Counted from the first letter of the stretch, positions 39,701-43,560 are shown. The stretch is 49,924 nucleotides of DNA from Saccoglossus kowalevskii (GCF_000003605.2 NW_003119425.1:1585163-1635086); one strand, 5' to 3'. Notes: a model not told the origin generated them from the letters alone. Made by a program: numbers and translations.

Positions 39701-40988
39701 AGGGTCCCACCATTTGAATATGAAACGTGCTTTAAGAATCTTAGTAGCTATTGTTAACAGGCCTATTCAAAGGCATTCCAGCGTACAGGTACAACTTGTT
39801 ATCGTCGACACAAAGGTGCTGACACCCCAATGGTGCACACACATACATATTTGTATAATTGTAAGCATTTCTACAGTCGCCAAAGAAACTTTATTAGGGT
39901 AGGATTCGACTTTTTAAACCCGACCAAACTTATCAATAAAGATTTCATTAAAACGAATCAGAGGGGGTAGCGCCAAGAGTTGTATGTGCGTAAAACATGC
40001 ATCAAGCCACGTCCTGCAGGTTGGAATGAATTGGAATAGTGAAAACATTGCTCTGGCGATTCCATTGAAAGCCTGCACTACATTAGGAATTTCTTTCAAT
40101 AGCTCCCATCAAAGTTATGACTTTTTTTCATAAAGACTGTGTTATAACAATGTTTTGGTCACACCAAAGTCCAAGGCTGGGGTATTGTACATGACATTAA
40201 CTGGCACCATTAAAATATTTCTAGACACTAAAAACAACCATTTTATGGAGACACTGCTTGAGGTTATGCTTATGGTTATGTGATTTTTTTAAAATAGTCT
40301 AAATGTACTTACATAAATGAGACCAGCATAGTATCTCTGTCTCAAGTTGTGCAACACACCAGCTTCATTCAAGTAGGTCATGGAAGCCATATCTTCGATT
40401 TTGTCGAACTTGGGAGGGTTCATCTGTTGCATATCATCTTTTTTAAGAGTGATTTGCTGAAGAAATATAAGAACAAAAATGTTTGTCAACAAATCTTTAA
40501 AAAAAAAAAGTATTTTCATAATTTGTATGCAATTTTAAATGTCAGCCAAATTTAAAACCTAAAAGCGATTATTTGTGATCTCAATGTTTTAATAAAAAAA
40601 TCTCTGTCCAAGGGATCAACATATAATTCAGTTGTTGGTATCCATCAGATTTCACGTCTATTTTCACTTTCCTAGGAGATGACCCGTCGGCAGCCATTTC
40701 AAGCATCTTCAATAGTTGGAGGTATTCAACGCCAAAACATGAAGGTTTGATCGTCCCGAGGCAGTCTATTGACACCGGTAGTCGGACAGTTATAAACATT
40801 ATACGTACCTTTCCAGTACCTGTTTTGATCGTTACCATTTCACCTTTGGTGCTAACGATCTCTCCCTTAACGAAACCTTCTTTTTCATCGGGAACCCAAC
40901 AGAATTTCTTTGAATCAAAAGCCTTGGTGGAGTCCTCCATCTGCTTTTTCTTGTCCACCATCAAATATTGCTCCGGATCGTCCCCCAT
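3599..40988 (-). CDS. Mhc: Sarcomeric (muscle) myosin heavy chain gene, whole coding span
   Basis: Class II muscle myosin heavy chain, the actin-activated ATPase motor and thick-filament backbone of striated muscle. 37 constitutive coding exons were assembled from 40988 to 5582 with matching phases and GT-AG borders. The readable constitutive exons give 1888 codons; about 43 rod residues are missing at the N gap, and 7, 25 or 33 tail residues follow, so the full protein is about 1938-1964 residues, the usual family length. Visible landmarks in order: N-terminal SH3-like region, P-loop GESGAGKT, switch I NDNSSRF, switch [10 protein letters not shown], Lys-rich loop 2, reactive-thiol helix [18 protein letters not shown], two IQ helices, invariant Pro in KPLLN, then a long heptad rod. 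The 28-nt exon 4 and the 144- and 157-nt exons 2 and 3 match sizes known in vertebrate MYH genes (from memory). Smooth/non-muscle myosin II is less likely given the loop 2 and rod sequence. Confidence 0.97.
4512..4549 (-). terminator. 3' UTR start and poly(A) signal for tail B
   Basis: AATAAA on the minus strand at 4512-4517, followed by a GT-containing stretch. It would end transcripts using exon 39. Confidence 0.4.
4550..4627 (-). CDS. Mhc: Alternative tail exon 39 (tail B)
   Basis: A long polypyrimidine tract (about 4628-4675 on the minus strand, CT-rich) ending GAAG is followed by [20 protein letters not shown] and TEESG, stop TAA at 4550. 25 residues, phase 0 from exon 37. The tail is Ser/Thr-rich like exon 37's end. 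A polyadenylation signal AATAAA lies 33 nt after the stop (4512-4517). Confidence 0.75.
   Translation of the reverse strand, partial: SFSTGGSSGTITIKKTTRTMTEESG
4815..4879 (-). CDS. Mhc: Putative cassette exon 38 carrying a stop codon (tail A)
   Basis: Between exon 37 and the next tail exon lies an exon-like 65-nt interval: acceptor GTCTGCGCAG before 4879 and a perfect donor AA|GTAAGT after 4815. Read in phase 0 it gives NVKSAQS and stop (TAG at 4856-4858). The stop is 41 nt before the donor, too close to trigger nonsense-mediated decay by the usual 50-55 nt rule. Inclusion would make a short tail; skipping permits the other tails. Other acceptors are possible (CATAG at 4856, giving T then stop; or GAAG at 4845, giving VGHGGENDI then stop). 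Drosophila Mhc has a comparable stop-containing penultimate exon. Confidence 0.5.
5582..5734 (-). CDS. Mhc: Mhc coding exon 37: last constitutive exon
   Basis: [38 protein letters not shown] and the start of a non-helical tail [13 protein letters not shown]. AEEQANxNL and NKLRA are of deuterostome type (vertebrate AEEQANTNL, insect AEEIAALNL). 153 nt, phase 0 both ends; acceptor TTGCAG, donor TCT|GTGAGT. Three different tail exons can follow. Confidence 0.96.
5833..6033 (-). CDS. Mhc: Mhc coding exon 36: light meromyosin, assembly-competence region
   Basis: [40 protein letters not shown] and [11 protein letters not shown], within the region that family knowledge links to filament assembly. 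Residue spacing against fly and vertebrate rods is preserved. 201 nt, phase 0 both ends; acceptor TCACAG, donor GCT|GTAAGT. Confidence 0.97.
6143..6313 (-). CDS. Mhc: Mhc coding exon 35: light meromyosin
   Basis: [20 protein letters not shown] and [27 protein letters not shown] is a family hallmark, part of the distal rod. 171 nt, phase 0 both ends; acceptor TTACAG, donor AGG|GTGAGT. Confidence 0.97.
6428..6628 (-). CDS. Mhc: Mhc coding exon 34: light meromyosin
   Basis: [20 protein letters not shown], then [20 protein letters not shown]. 201 nt, phase 0 both ends; acceptor ATCCAG, donor GAC|GTGAGT. Confidence 0.97.
6728..6856 (-). CDS. Mhc: Mhc coding exon 33: light meromyosin
   Basis: [20 protein letters not shown], then [20 protein letters not shown]. 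The two Cys in ECEDC are unusual for this segment. 129 nt, phase 0 both ends; acceptor TTGCAG, donor CAG|GTAGAA. Confidence 0.96.
6857..7290 (-). other. Intron 32
   Basis: 434 nt, AT-rich, no exon-like frame or repeat seen. Confidence 0.6.
7291..7483 (-). CDS. Mhc: Mhc coding exon 32: light meromyosin
   Basis: [40 protein letters not shown] and [11 protein letters not shown]. 193 nt, phase 2 in and 0 out; acceptor AAATAG, donor AAG|GTATTT. Confidence 0.97.
7484..8225 (-). other. Intron 31
   Basis: 742 nt, no exon-like frame or repeat seen. Confidence 0.6.
8226..8466 (-). CDS. Mhc: Mhc coding exon 31: light meromyosin
   Basis: [40 protein letters not shown] and [19 protein letters not shown]. 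The GEGGKNVHE motif marks the rod skip-residue region. 241 nt, phase 1 in and 0+2 out; acceptor CTTCAG, donor CG|GTGGGC, unusually G-rich. Confidence 0.96.
8580..8796 (-). CDS. Mhc: Mhc coding exon 30: light meromyosin
   Basis: [40 protein letters not shown] and RRENKNLQ. 217 nt, phase 0 in and 1 out; acceptor ATTTAG, donor G|GTGGGG (GT present but not a consensus donor). Confidence 0.96.
8889..9021 (-). CDS. Mhc: Mhc coding exon 29: light meromyosin
   Basis: [20 protein letters not shown] and [20 protein letters not shown], the conserved CSSxEKxKHRLQ block. 133 nt, phase 2 in and 0 out; acceptor TTGCAG, donor CGG|GTAAGC. Confidence 0.97.
9157..9599 (-). CDS. Mhc: Mhc coding exon 28: light meromyosin
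   Basis: Largest exon, 443 nt. Reads [40 protein letters not shown], then [18 protein letters not shown] and QRAEELEES. Heptads are continuous. Phase 0 in and 2 out; acceptor TTTTAG, donor AA|GTATGG. Confidence 0.98.
9700..9778 (-). CDS. Mhc: Mhc coding exon 27: rod
   Basis: [20 protein letters not shown] and MLQKAK. 79 nt, phase 2 in and 0 out; acceptor TTCAAG, donor AAG|GTACGG. Confidence 0.96.
9892..10145 (-). CDS. Mhc: Mhc coding exon 26: rod
   Basis: [40 protein letters not shown] and [20 protein letters not shown], all standard S2/LMM hinge-region blocks. 254 nt, phase 0 in and 2 out; acceptor AACAG, donor AA|GTAAGT. Confidence 0.98.
10146..12195 (-). other. Intron 25 (2 kb)
   Basis: AT-rich with a poly-G run of 12 near 10779-10790. 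The longest plus-strand frame (11199-11564) has no recognisable protein. Nothing else seen. Confidence 0.6.
12196..12252 (-). CDS. Mhc: Mhc coding exon 25: rod; first exon shared with the putative rod isoform
   Basis: [19 protein letters not shown], one of the most conserved rod blocks, near family residue 1108. 57 nt, phase 0 both ends; acceptor ATTATAG, donor AAG|GTAAGA. From here to exon 37 there are 824 codons. Confidence 0.97.
12780..12962 (-). CDS. Putative internal first exon of a headless myosin-rod (catchin/MRP-like) isoform
   Basis: Within intron 24 an open frame starts at ATG 12962 (A at -3, an in-frame TGA at 12981-12983, no other minus-strand ATG from 12963 to 13334) and runs 61 codons to a donor GAA|GTAGGC in phase 0, the phase exon 25 needs. 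It begins [15 protein letters not shown], contains basophilic-kinase-like SRKSF, TRSRK and LRQSY and a TSP site, and ends SPSVRALLE, which reads on into [10 protein letters not shown] of the rod. 20 of 61 residues are Ser/Thr. Joined to exons 25-37 it would give 61 + 824 rod residues + tail, about 890-920 aa. Known analogues by architecture: molluscan catchin/myorod and Drosophila myosin rod protein, in which an internal promoter replaces the head with a short unique domain. The sequence itself is not one I recognise. A chance open frame is the alternative. Confidence 0.6.
12963..13360 (-). promoter_or_regulatory. Candidate internal promoter and 5' leader of the rod isoform
   Basis: Upstream of the 61-codon exon the minus strand has a TATATA (13252-13257), an A/T-rich CTATAAATGC MEF2/TATA-like element (13230-13239) overlapping an octamer-like ATGCAAAT on the plus strand (13236-13243), an MCAT/TEAD motif CATTCC (13355-13360) and a CAGCTG E-box in the leader (12982-12987). 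The roughly 260-370 nt between these elements and the start codon contain no ATG on the minus strand, as expected of a translated mRNA leader. Motifs are seen; promoter activity is inferred. Confidence 0.4.
15829..15919 (-). CDS. Mhc: Mhc coding exon 24: S2 rod
   Basis: [20 protein letters not shown] and [10 protein letters not shown]. 91 nt, phase 2 in and 0 out; acceptor TTCACAG, donor CAG|GTATGT. It is followed by the 3.6-kb intron 24 that holds the putative internal first exon. Confidence 0.96.
16128..16273 (-). CDS. Mhc: Mhc coding exon 23: S2 rod
   Basis: [20 protein letters not shown] and [12 protein letters not shown], the canonical KRKLEGDLK rod signature. 146 nt, phase 0 in and 2 out; acceptor TTGTAG, donor AA|GTAAGT. 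Confidence 0.97.
16536..16622 (-). CDS. Mhc: Mhc coding exon 22: S2 rod
   Basis: [20 protein letters not shown], with the highly conserved [10 protein letters not shown] block. 87 nt, phase 0 both ends; acceptor CACTAG, donor GAA|GTAAGT. Confidence 0.96.
16731..16853 (-). CDS. Mhc: Mhc coding exon 21: S2 rod
   Basis: [20 protein letters not shown] then [20 protein letters not shown]. 123 nt, phase 0 both ends; acceptor TGACAG, donor GAA|GTACGT. Corresponds to family residues about 959-999. Confidence 0.95.
17041..17830. repeat. 64-bp minisatellite, about 12 units
   Basis: Tandem units with starts about every 63-65 bp (CATTGT cores at 17111, 17175, 17239, 17303, 17368, 17433, 17498, 17562, 17626, 17690, 17754). 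Each reads CCCATTGTCACCCCATTCTT then ATACTGCCCACC. Two subtypes (GAGCAATTTATCCACAGT and AATCAATTTATCCCACAGT) are interspersed. It lies in the intron after exon 20. Confidence 0.95.
18333..18640. repeat. 71-bp tandem repeat, about 4.3 units
   Basis: Units start at 18333, 18404, 18475, 18546 and 18617, exactly 71 bp apart. Each carries the perfect 12-bp palindrome ATGAATATTCAT (ATAAATATTCAT in the last). Confidence 0.95.
18769..19767. other. Assembly gap (999 N) inside intron 20/21
   Basis: A run of 999 N. Frames reported across it are artefacts. Tandem repeats on both sides suggest the assembler stopped in repeats, so the true length may differ. The missing rod exon (about 43 codons, about 129 nt) probably lies here. 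Confidence 0.95.
19768..19877. repeat. Short tandem repeat at the right edge of the gap
   Basis: Three degenerate units containing GAGAAAAAGCCCATAT or GATAAAAAGCCCATAT and TCCCAGGGTATCTG. Probably the end of an array that continues into the N run. Confidence 0.85.
19901..19981 (-). CDS. Mhc: Mhc coding exon 20: S2 rod (residues 889-915)
   Basis: [20 protein letters not shown] with DIEAQMK. 81 nt, phase 0 both ends; acceptor TTTAG, donor AAG|GTAAAC. In the family, the segment after this runs E-L-N-E-R-L and continues for about 43 residues before exon 21; that stretch is missing and the N gap starts 133 nt downstream. Confidence 0.95.
20266..20439 (-). CDS. Mhc: Mhc coding exon 19: head-rod junction (residues 831-888)
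   Basis: [20 protein letters not shown]; the Pro of KPLLN is the invariant head-rod junction, after which the heptad coiled coil of subfragment 2 begins and runs without break. 174 nt, phase 0 both ends. Confidence 0.97.
20554..20635 (-). CDS. Mhc: Mhc coding exon 18: IQ2 (residues 803-830)
   Basis: [20 protein letters not shown] followed by WWRLYTK: the second IQ helix and the Trp-rich hook that bind regulatory light chain. 82 nt, phase 2 in and 0 out; acceptor ACTTAG, donor AAG|GTAACT. Confidence 0.97.
20767..20935. mobile_element. Inverted-repeat (MITE-like) element in intron 17
   Basis: CACACATCCTGGTACTTTC (20786-20804) is matched perfectly in inverted orientation at 20885-20903, and the flanks ATGCATGAC / GTCATGTAT extend the imperfect arms to about 40 bp. 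Spacer is AT-rich with no coding potential. Confidence 0.65.
20952..21088 (-). CDS. Mhc: Mhc coding exon 17: converter end and IQ1 (residues 758-803)
   Basis: [20 protein letters not shown], then the first light-chain-binding helix, [17 protein letters not shown], which should bind essential light chain. 137 nt, phase 0 in and 2 out; donor AG|GTTTGT. Confidence 0.97.
21233..21353 (-). CDS. Mhc: Mhc coding exon 16: converter (residues 717-757)
   Basis: [20 protein letters not shown] to EFRLGHTK, the converter domain that swings the lever arm. 121 nt, phase 2 in and 0 out; acceptor TTGCAG, donor AAG|GTAAGA. In Drosophila the converter is encoded by alternative exons; none seen here. Confidence 0.97.
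22001..22206 (-). CDS. Mhc: Mhc coding exon 15: SH1/SH2 helix (residues 649-717)
   Basis: [20 protein letters not shown] with [10 protein letters not shown], then the reactive-thiol helix [18 protein letters not shown]; the two cysteines (about 691 and 701) are the SH2 and SH1 pair. 206 nt, phase 0 in and 2 out; acceptor TTGTAG, donor AG|GTTTGT. Confidence 0.98.
23481..23985. repeat. 38-bp minisatellite, about 13 units
   Basis: Unit GGTATGAATGGGATGAGTGA then TCAATGTGCTTGCTGGAT. In the right half, units with GATGGGTATG alternate with GATTTCTATG, giving a higher-order period near 76 bp. Lies in intron 14. Confidence 0.95.
24616..24662 (-). CDS. Mhc: Putative alternative loop-2 exon (14b)
   Basis: 91 nt downstream of exon 14 lies a strong acceptor (TTTTTTTCAATTTTAG) followed by a frame that completes the exon 13 codon and reads [16 protein letters not shown]. 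The last eight residues KTISGGHL align with QTVSGLHR of exon 14, and the candidate donor (CTG|GTTTGC, weak) falls at the same codon and phase 0, so it can join exon 15. A Lys-rich loop preceding T-I/V-S-G is what a duplicated loop-2 exon should look like. It lacks the usual Phe before Q/KT. It may be a mutually exclusive exon, as reported for scallop myosin loop 2, or a decaying duplicate. Confidence 0.5.
24753..24808 (-). CDS. Mhc: Mhc coding exon 14: loop 2 (residues 630-648)
   Basis: Short exon encoding [19 protein letters not shown], the Lys/Gly-rich actin-binding loop 2 at the 50/20-kDa junction followed by the conserved SFQTVS strand. 56 nt, phase 1 in and 0 out; acceptor CTTTAG, donor AGG|GTAGGC. 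Confidence 0.95.
25644..25776 (-). CDS. Mhc: Mhc coding exon 13 (residues 586-630)
   Basis: [20 protein letters not shown] to EDHGAAGG, end of the lower 50-kDa domain leading into loop 2. 133 nt, phase 0 in and phase 1 out (donor G|GTAATT). The split Gly or Ala codon is completed by exon 14 or by the loop-2-like exon at 24616-24662. Confidence 0.96.
26230..26418 (-). CDS. Mhc: Mhc coding exon 12 (residues 523-585)
   Basis: [19 protein letters not shown], then [19 protein letters not shown] and [10 protein letters not shown], lower 50-kDa domain near the actin-binding helix-loop-helix and loop 3. The insert [13 protein letters not shown] is more basic than usual. 189 nt, phase 0 both ends. 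Confidence 0.97.
26530..26850 (-). CDS. Mhc: Mhc coding exon 11: switch II and relay helix (residues 416-522)
   Basis: Starts [17 protein letters not shown], contains switch [18 protein letters not shown] and the relay helix [20 protein letters not shown], which transmits nucleotide state to the converter. 321 nt, phase 0 both ends. Vertebrate genes split this stretch in two (150 and 171 nt, from memory). Confidence 0.98.
27172..27290 (-). CDS. Mhc: Mhc coding exon 10 (residues 376-415)
   Basis: [20 protein letters not shown] then [20 protein letters not shown], which spans the cardiomyopathy loop at the actin interface ([14 protein letters not shown]). 119 nt; acceptor TTGCAG, donor CAG|GTTCGT, phase 0 out. 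Confidence 0.97.
27362..27550. mobile_element. MITE family 1, old diverged copy with internal duplication
   Basis: Starts TACTGTCAAATACTTTTATT and contains GTTTATTTCCACTGATAAGT and TTGAATGTAAATTAT as in the other copies. The segment ATTCCACTGATAAGTTGAA and the segment CCAAATTAGTGAAAATGTAT each occur twice. Intron 9/10 region. Confidence 0.55.
27704..27842 (-). CDS. Mhc: Mhc coding exon 9 (residues 330-376)
   Basis: [20 protein letters not shown] to [11 protein letters not shown], upper 50-kDa domain; this region includes the cardiomyopathy-loop-proximal segment. 139 nt, phase 0 in and 1 out; acceptor CTGTAG, donor G|GTAAGT. Confidence 0.96.
27967..28169 (-). CDS. Mhc: Mhc coding exon 8 (residues 262-329)
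   Basis: Starts [20 protein letters not shown] and runs to DADEMRITD in the upper 50-kDa domain. 203 nt, phase 1 in and 0 out. In vertebrate MYH genes this segment is two exons (99 and 104 nt, from memory); here it is one. It is also the region encoded by alternative exons in Drosophila Mhc; no second copy was seen in the flanking introns. Confidence 0.97.
28286..28349 (-). CDS. Mhc: Mhc coding exon 7 (residues 241-262)
   Basis: [21 protein letters not shown], the strand and turn after switch I. 64 nt, phase 0 in and phase 1 out; acceptor CTACAG, donor T|GTAAGT. Confidence 0.97.
28643..28735 (-). CDS. Mhc: Mhc coding exon 6: switch I (residues 210-240)
   Basis: Encodes [20 protein letters not shown] and ends with switch I, NDNSSRF, which coordinates the gamma-phosphate and Mg. 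93 nt, phase 0 both ends; acceptor CCGCAG, donor TTT|GTAAGT. A Cys (KTCRND) replaces the usual Val/Thr before switch I. Confidence 0.97.
29586..29649 (-). ncRNA. Hairpin in intron 5, possible small-RNA precursor or repeat
   Basis: TTGTGCTCTTTTCAATTCCA (29590-29609) pairs with TGGAACTGAAAAGAGCACAA (29627-29646) with one mismatch; three further pairs follow after a one-base bulge. Loop is 17 nt. The RNA of the gene strand would form a 64-nt stem-loop. It has no lower stem beyond about 24 bp, so it may simply be an inverted repeat. It does not match miR-208 or miR-499 as I remember them. Confidence 0.3.
29878..29950. repeat. Degenerate GAT/GAC trinucleotide-like tract
   Basis: GATGACAAAGATGGTGATAT and following GAT, GAC and AAT triplets. 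On the plus strand it reads as Asp/Asn-rich codons, but the frame is short and intronic. Confidence 0.6.
30583..30700 (-). CDS. Mhc: Mhc coding exon 5: P-loop and loop 1 (residues 170-209)
   Basis: Encodes the Walker A/P-loop [13 protein letters not shown] that binds ATP phosphates, then [15 protein letters not shown] and the surface loop 1 ([12 protein letters not shown]), which tunes ADP release in this family. 118 nt, phase 1 in and 0 out; acceptor CCCCAG, donor AAG|GTAGTG. Confidence 0.97.
30701..32118 (-). other. Intron 4
   Basis: AT-rich, no coding frame or repeat array recognised; the segment between micro-exon 4 and the P-loop exon. Confidence 0.65.
32119..32146 (-). CDS. Mhc: Mhc coding micro-exon 4 (residues 161-170)
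   Basis: Only 28 nt, encoding [10 protein letters not shown] with split codons at both ends. The exon size and sequence (vertebrate DRENQSILIT) are conserved across muscle myosins. Acceptor TTGCAG, donor AC|GTAAGT. Too short to be found as an open frame by itself; recognised by phase and homology. Confidence 0.96.
32147..34060 (-). other. Intron 3
   Basis: Holds MITE copy 1 and a 26-bp tandem duplication near 33950-34005 (AAGTCCAAATCAAAAGA twice). No gene seen. Confidence 0.65.
32227..32438. mobile_element. TA-flanked MITE, family 1, copy 1
   Basis: About 212 bp with terminal inverted repeats of about 45 bp: left TACTGTAGAATGCTTTATTT, right (reverse complement) TACTGTGGAATACTTTTTTT, then CGCTGGAATTAATTTTCGCT. 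No coding capacity. TA ends suggest a Tc1/mariner-type non-autonomous element. It lies in intron 3, 73 nt upstream of micro-exon 4's acceptor. Confidence 0.8.
34061..34217 (-). CDS. Mhc: Mhc coding exon 3 (residues 109-161)
   Basis: Starts [19 protein letters not shown] and continues [20 protein letters not shown], the conserved 25-kDa segment that contacts the adenine pocket (NPYRRLPIY). 157 nt, phase 0 in and phase 1 out; acceptor CTGTAG, donor AAG|GTAAGG. Confidence 0.97.
35356..35571. promoter_or_regulatory. Candidate muscle enhancer in intron 2
   Basis: Within 216 bp: MEF2-like CTAAAAATA (35356-35364), three identical E-boxes CAGCTG (35395-35400, 35548-35553, 35566-35571), a perfect SRF CArG box CCATATAAGG (35474-35483) and an MCAT/TEAD core CATTCC (35532-35537). 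These are the classic binding sites of MyoD-family, SRF, MEF2 and TEAD factors. It sits about 5.5 kb into the gene in the large intron 2. Motifs are seen; function is inferred. Confidence 0.5.
36025..36195. repeat. Degenerate tandem duplication, about 90 bp
   Basis: GGGGACACCATTAAATACAT and GGGACACCGCTAAATACATC begin two diverged copies that both end in CAGCAATATTTCACTTGCCA / AAGCAATATTTCATTTGCCA. Intron 2. Confidence 0.7.
37386..37560. mobile_element. MITE family 1, truncated inverted copy
   Basis: GGAATTAATTTTCGCTGAAA, GTTTTGTATGGAGTTTATTT and GAAAGTAAAATATAGGG match the reverse complement of copy 2; the right terminal repeat has decayed. Intron 2. Confidence 0.7.
40313..40456 (-). CDS. 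Mhc: Mhc coding exon 2 (residues 61-108)
   Basis: Reads from QITLKKDD through [17 protein letters not shown] to RYYAGLIY, the end of the N-terminal subdomain and the helix leading into the motor core. 144 nt, phase 0 at both ends; acceptor TTCTTCAG, donor GTAAGT. Same length and borders as the corresponding vertebrate exon. Confidence 0.97.
40809..40988 (-). CDS. Mhc: Mhc coding exon 1 (residues 1-60)
   Basis: Begins MGDDPEQYL and ends KTGTGK. It contains the typical invertebrate muscle myosin N-terminus [16 protein letters not shown], the start of the SH3-like subdomain. The ATG context is GCCATCATGG. The donor is AAG|GTACGT, phase 0, 180 nt. This ATG is the first possible one after the acceptor at 41022. 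Confidence 0.96.
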
Positions 40989-41022
40989 GATGGCAGATTT
41001 GCCGGCGTCGTACTACGTGTAC
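40989..41022 (-). other. 5' UTR part of exon 1
   Basis: The minus strand reads TCCTACTCCTTTCAG then GTACACG, a strong polypyrimidine acceptor ending at 41023. The 34 nt from 41022 to 40989 are untranslated leader directly before the ATG. Confidence 0.7.
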
Positions 41023-41584
41023 CTGAAAGGAGTAGGATACGGACAAGAACCGGTCAGGTAACGGCGAAATGGGTGAAATAACTCGATATAGGAGGGGCGA
41101 AGAGCTGGTTTAAAATTTAGTAGTCCACACTCCCCTCCTGTAACCACTAAGTGTACAAGTCCCTCGCTGTCAATGAAACCTTATCACAACTCCACAAACT
41201 TTAGTATCCTTTCACCGGAGTGAATGTAATCCCGTCCAGGGTCCGTCAAGTTGTTATTCACAGGTGAACACGCATTTAATTATGTCAAGTGCATGTCACA
41301 ACCGACACAGATGTGATTACTACAAAGATCGACGATTCTTAGAAGACCATAGAGTTAAATAGTAGACAAACTAAAACATTCAAAATGTGTCCCTCCGCAA
41401 AGTGAAACGAACTTGATTTGCATGCATGTTAAAATAAAGTAAAGTCTAACTCAGTTCAAAGTGCGATGTCAAAGCAAATATGCAGAAACTGACGTAAAAA
41501 AGCCGGCAAAAAATTAACTTCAATGAACAACATAATACTGCGCTAAAGAAAAAAAATAAAAATAAATCAATAAAAGTGTCACAC

Positions 41585-41650
41585 CTTGGAAGAAGAAACA
41601 AGAAACAAGTGGGATACAGCCAGGAATATCCGCAGACCAGCCAGTTACTG
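41585..41650 (-). other. Possible non-coding first exon (5' UTR)
   Basis: Needed because the start-codon exon begins with a good splice acceptor 34 nt before the ATG, so there must be an upstream leader exon. A possible donor CCAAG|GTGTGA ends this interval at 41585, 30-95 nt below the TATA-like box. The donor is only fair, so the borders are tentative. Confidence 0.25.
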
Positions 41651-41870
41651 TCGAATGCAAACTGACTGCAATGCTTATTATAACTAGTGTACCTCGTATA
41701 CAGGGGATCGATTTATTCCGTGACATTTTACAATTGGTCGGTGTCATCGGAACGACGCAGACTAATTACTCTGGGCCAATCACGGACCCGGAATCGCCGC
41801 TTATTTGCATGAATTGTAATAAGTTAAAAGTCGACCGGCCGATGACGTCACAAGCTCCGCCCCGGTATGT
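41640..41870 (-). promoter_or_regulatory. Candidate main myosin promoter
   Basis: About 650 bp upstream of the start-codon exon, a 200-bp stretch holds, in the order read toward the gene, a GC box (CCGCCCC, 41857-41863), a perfect palindromic CRE (TGACGTCA, 41843-41850), an octamer (ATGCAAAT on the minus strand, 41803-41810), an inverted CCAAT box (41776-41780) and a TATA-like TATAATAA on the minus strand (41675-41682). This would place transcription start near 41650. Motifs are seen directly; promoter function is inferred. The real start could lie further upstream. Confidence 0.45.
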
Positions 41871-43318
41871 CCTGGAGAATGCAAACCACTATAGGAATGT
41901 GCATAGTTGGGAGAATCTGAATAACTCTGGTCAGAACATTACCCGAGACGGGTCAAAAATAACAAATCGACACCTCCAACGCAAGGTCACGACAGCTGGT
42001 TTAAAATTGCCTCCTAGCGATAAACTATGAAATACGTCTTAAAATAACAACATAACTCAGTACTCAGTTCTCAATCATCTATTTTTACTGTATTTTAAAG
42101 TCTGACTGCATTTACCAATGATTAATTTTCATGCATTCGGAAGAGAGAAAAAAAAGTCAATTTTGTGCAATACCAGAAACGTATAATCCCCAGACAATAC
42201 CAGGGCCCCACTCATACAACACGTGTGAGATATGATAATGGAGAGACATTCTGCCGGTCATCCGATATCCGATTTCAAAATGTCCTAATAAGGAAAGGCC
42301 GACCATAGCCCTGATAAGTGAAAGTGACATGGCTATAATGAATTTATAATTAACGATGCGTGGGTGGGAAGAGATATTAGAAGGGATATCTGTTTCTTTT
42401 TTTTTCATAATACTCTATAAAAACCTGTAGTACTTTTTACGCTTTCTCAAAATATCATGTCTCAGGGAATATTTTTTTATTGCAGAGAGAACAGTAAACC
42501 GGGATATTTATTCGAGGAACCGACAGAACCGAGTTCAAACATGGAATACATCCCATGGTTTCGAGCGTAGACAACGGCAAGTGTCTTTCCATCATGATTA
42601 TTGCATTTGGTTCAAGTTTCTAGTTAATTAATGTATTGCAATTCAAGTAACACCATTTATATTTGAACTTGAACATCTTGAACTCACTGATATCCGAACA
42701 TTTCCAGGTCACCGTTCGCTGCCTGCGAGAGATTGCAAGCTTGAGACAACTAAACGACTATCACCGGGGTTATCACCATGACTACGGGCATTGATTCAAT
42801 AATCACAGACATATCGGCTCTTCCAGTTTCGTCAATGTAACACGGATCACAGATTATTATTCCACGTGACTTGGTTTGACGCTAGCTTTAAAGTTCACGG
42901 TGTTTTACAATATAAATTCTCAGTTATGATTTTATCTCTATATTTGATTTTTGTCGTATTAAATTCTATGAAAGGACACTGCCAACTAGTAAAAAATAGA
43001 CTAATTGTTAAAGCACTGCACATTAGTCGATATTTTGCTACTTCAATTTGACAAGTTTCATCAAACAAACGAAAAAAGCAAATACAAATGAGGAGAACCC
43101 GAACTTGTTTCCATGTAAACTGTTTTCAAATCATTACACCCTTCCTTTGGCAGCCATTTTATATTGGAAGATGAGTAAAATGTCAAATCACAATGAATAA
43201 TTTAGCAAAGTTTCGTGAAATTTCTGTCCCAACAGTTTGTTGGCCACATTCTTCCTTGAATTTGTTCGTACTAGGGCACTCACGCTTTCTGGAGTTTTTT
43301 TCCCATATATTTAAGTTG
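41871..43318. other. Upstream flank of the myosin promoter
   Basis: A CAGCTG E-box at about 41994-41999. The plus-strand open frame 41671-42030 overlaps the promoter elements and is probably chance. No gene seen. Confidence 0.45.
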
Positions 43319-43560
43319 TCAGATACGAGTCCCTGGGAAGCAGCTCACGTAACTAGCAGGAACCCAGACTGGTTCACCATTAACAGTCGATTTAGCTCGT
43401 TCTTTCATAAAATAAGACCCCAATTCAAAATCAAATTCTTCATTAAATGTGAACAACTTTCTTCCTCTCGTCTCAAAATGAGCTGTAAGTGTGTCATGAA
43501 TGTACAGCGGTTGCCCGGCATGACTGGGACATAAGATGTCAGCTGGTAGCAAATTGACAC
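43319..43560 (-). CDS. Unrecognised open frame upstream of the myosin gene
   Basis: A minus-strand frame without ATG reads NLLPADILCPSHAGQPLYIH, TAHFETRGRKLFTFNEEFDF and PVWVPASYVSCFPGT. Its composition is protein-like, and the plus-strand frame over it is less so. It could be an exon of another gene or a relic of a transposon or retroelement. No function is proposed and borders are not defined. Confidence 0.2.

Larger units (their letters stand above)
34218..40312 (-). other. Intron 2 (6.1 kb)
   Basis: Largest intron. Besides the enhancer candidate, a MITE fragment and the 90-bp duplication, I see only AT-rich unique sequence. No second copy of exon 2 or 3 was found. ATGAATATTCATGAG at about 36741 repeats the palindrome of the 71-bp satellite. 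Confidence 0.7.

Noticed and set aside
41671-42030. 119-codon plus-strand frame
   Set aside because: It overlaps the promoter elements of the myosin gene, has no recognisable domain and no splice context.
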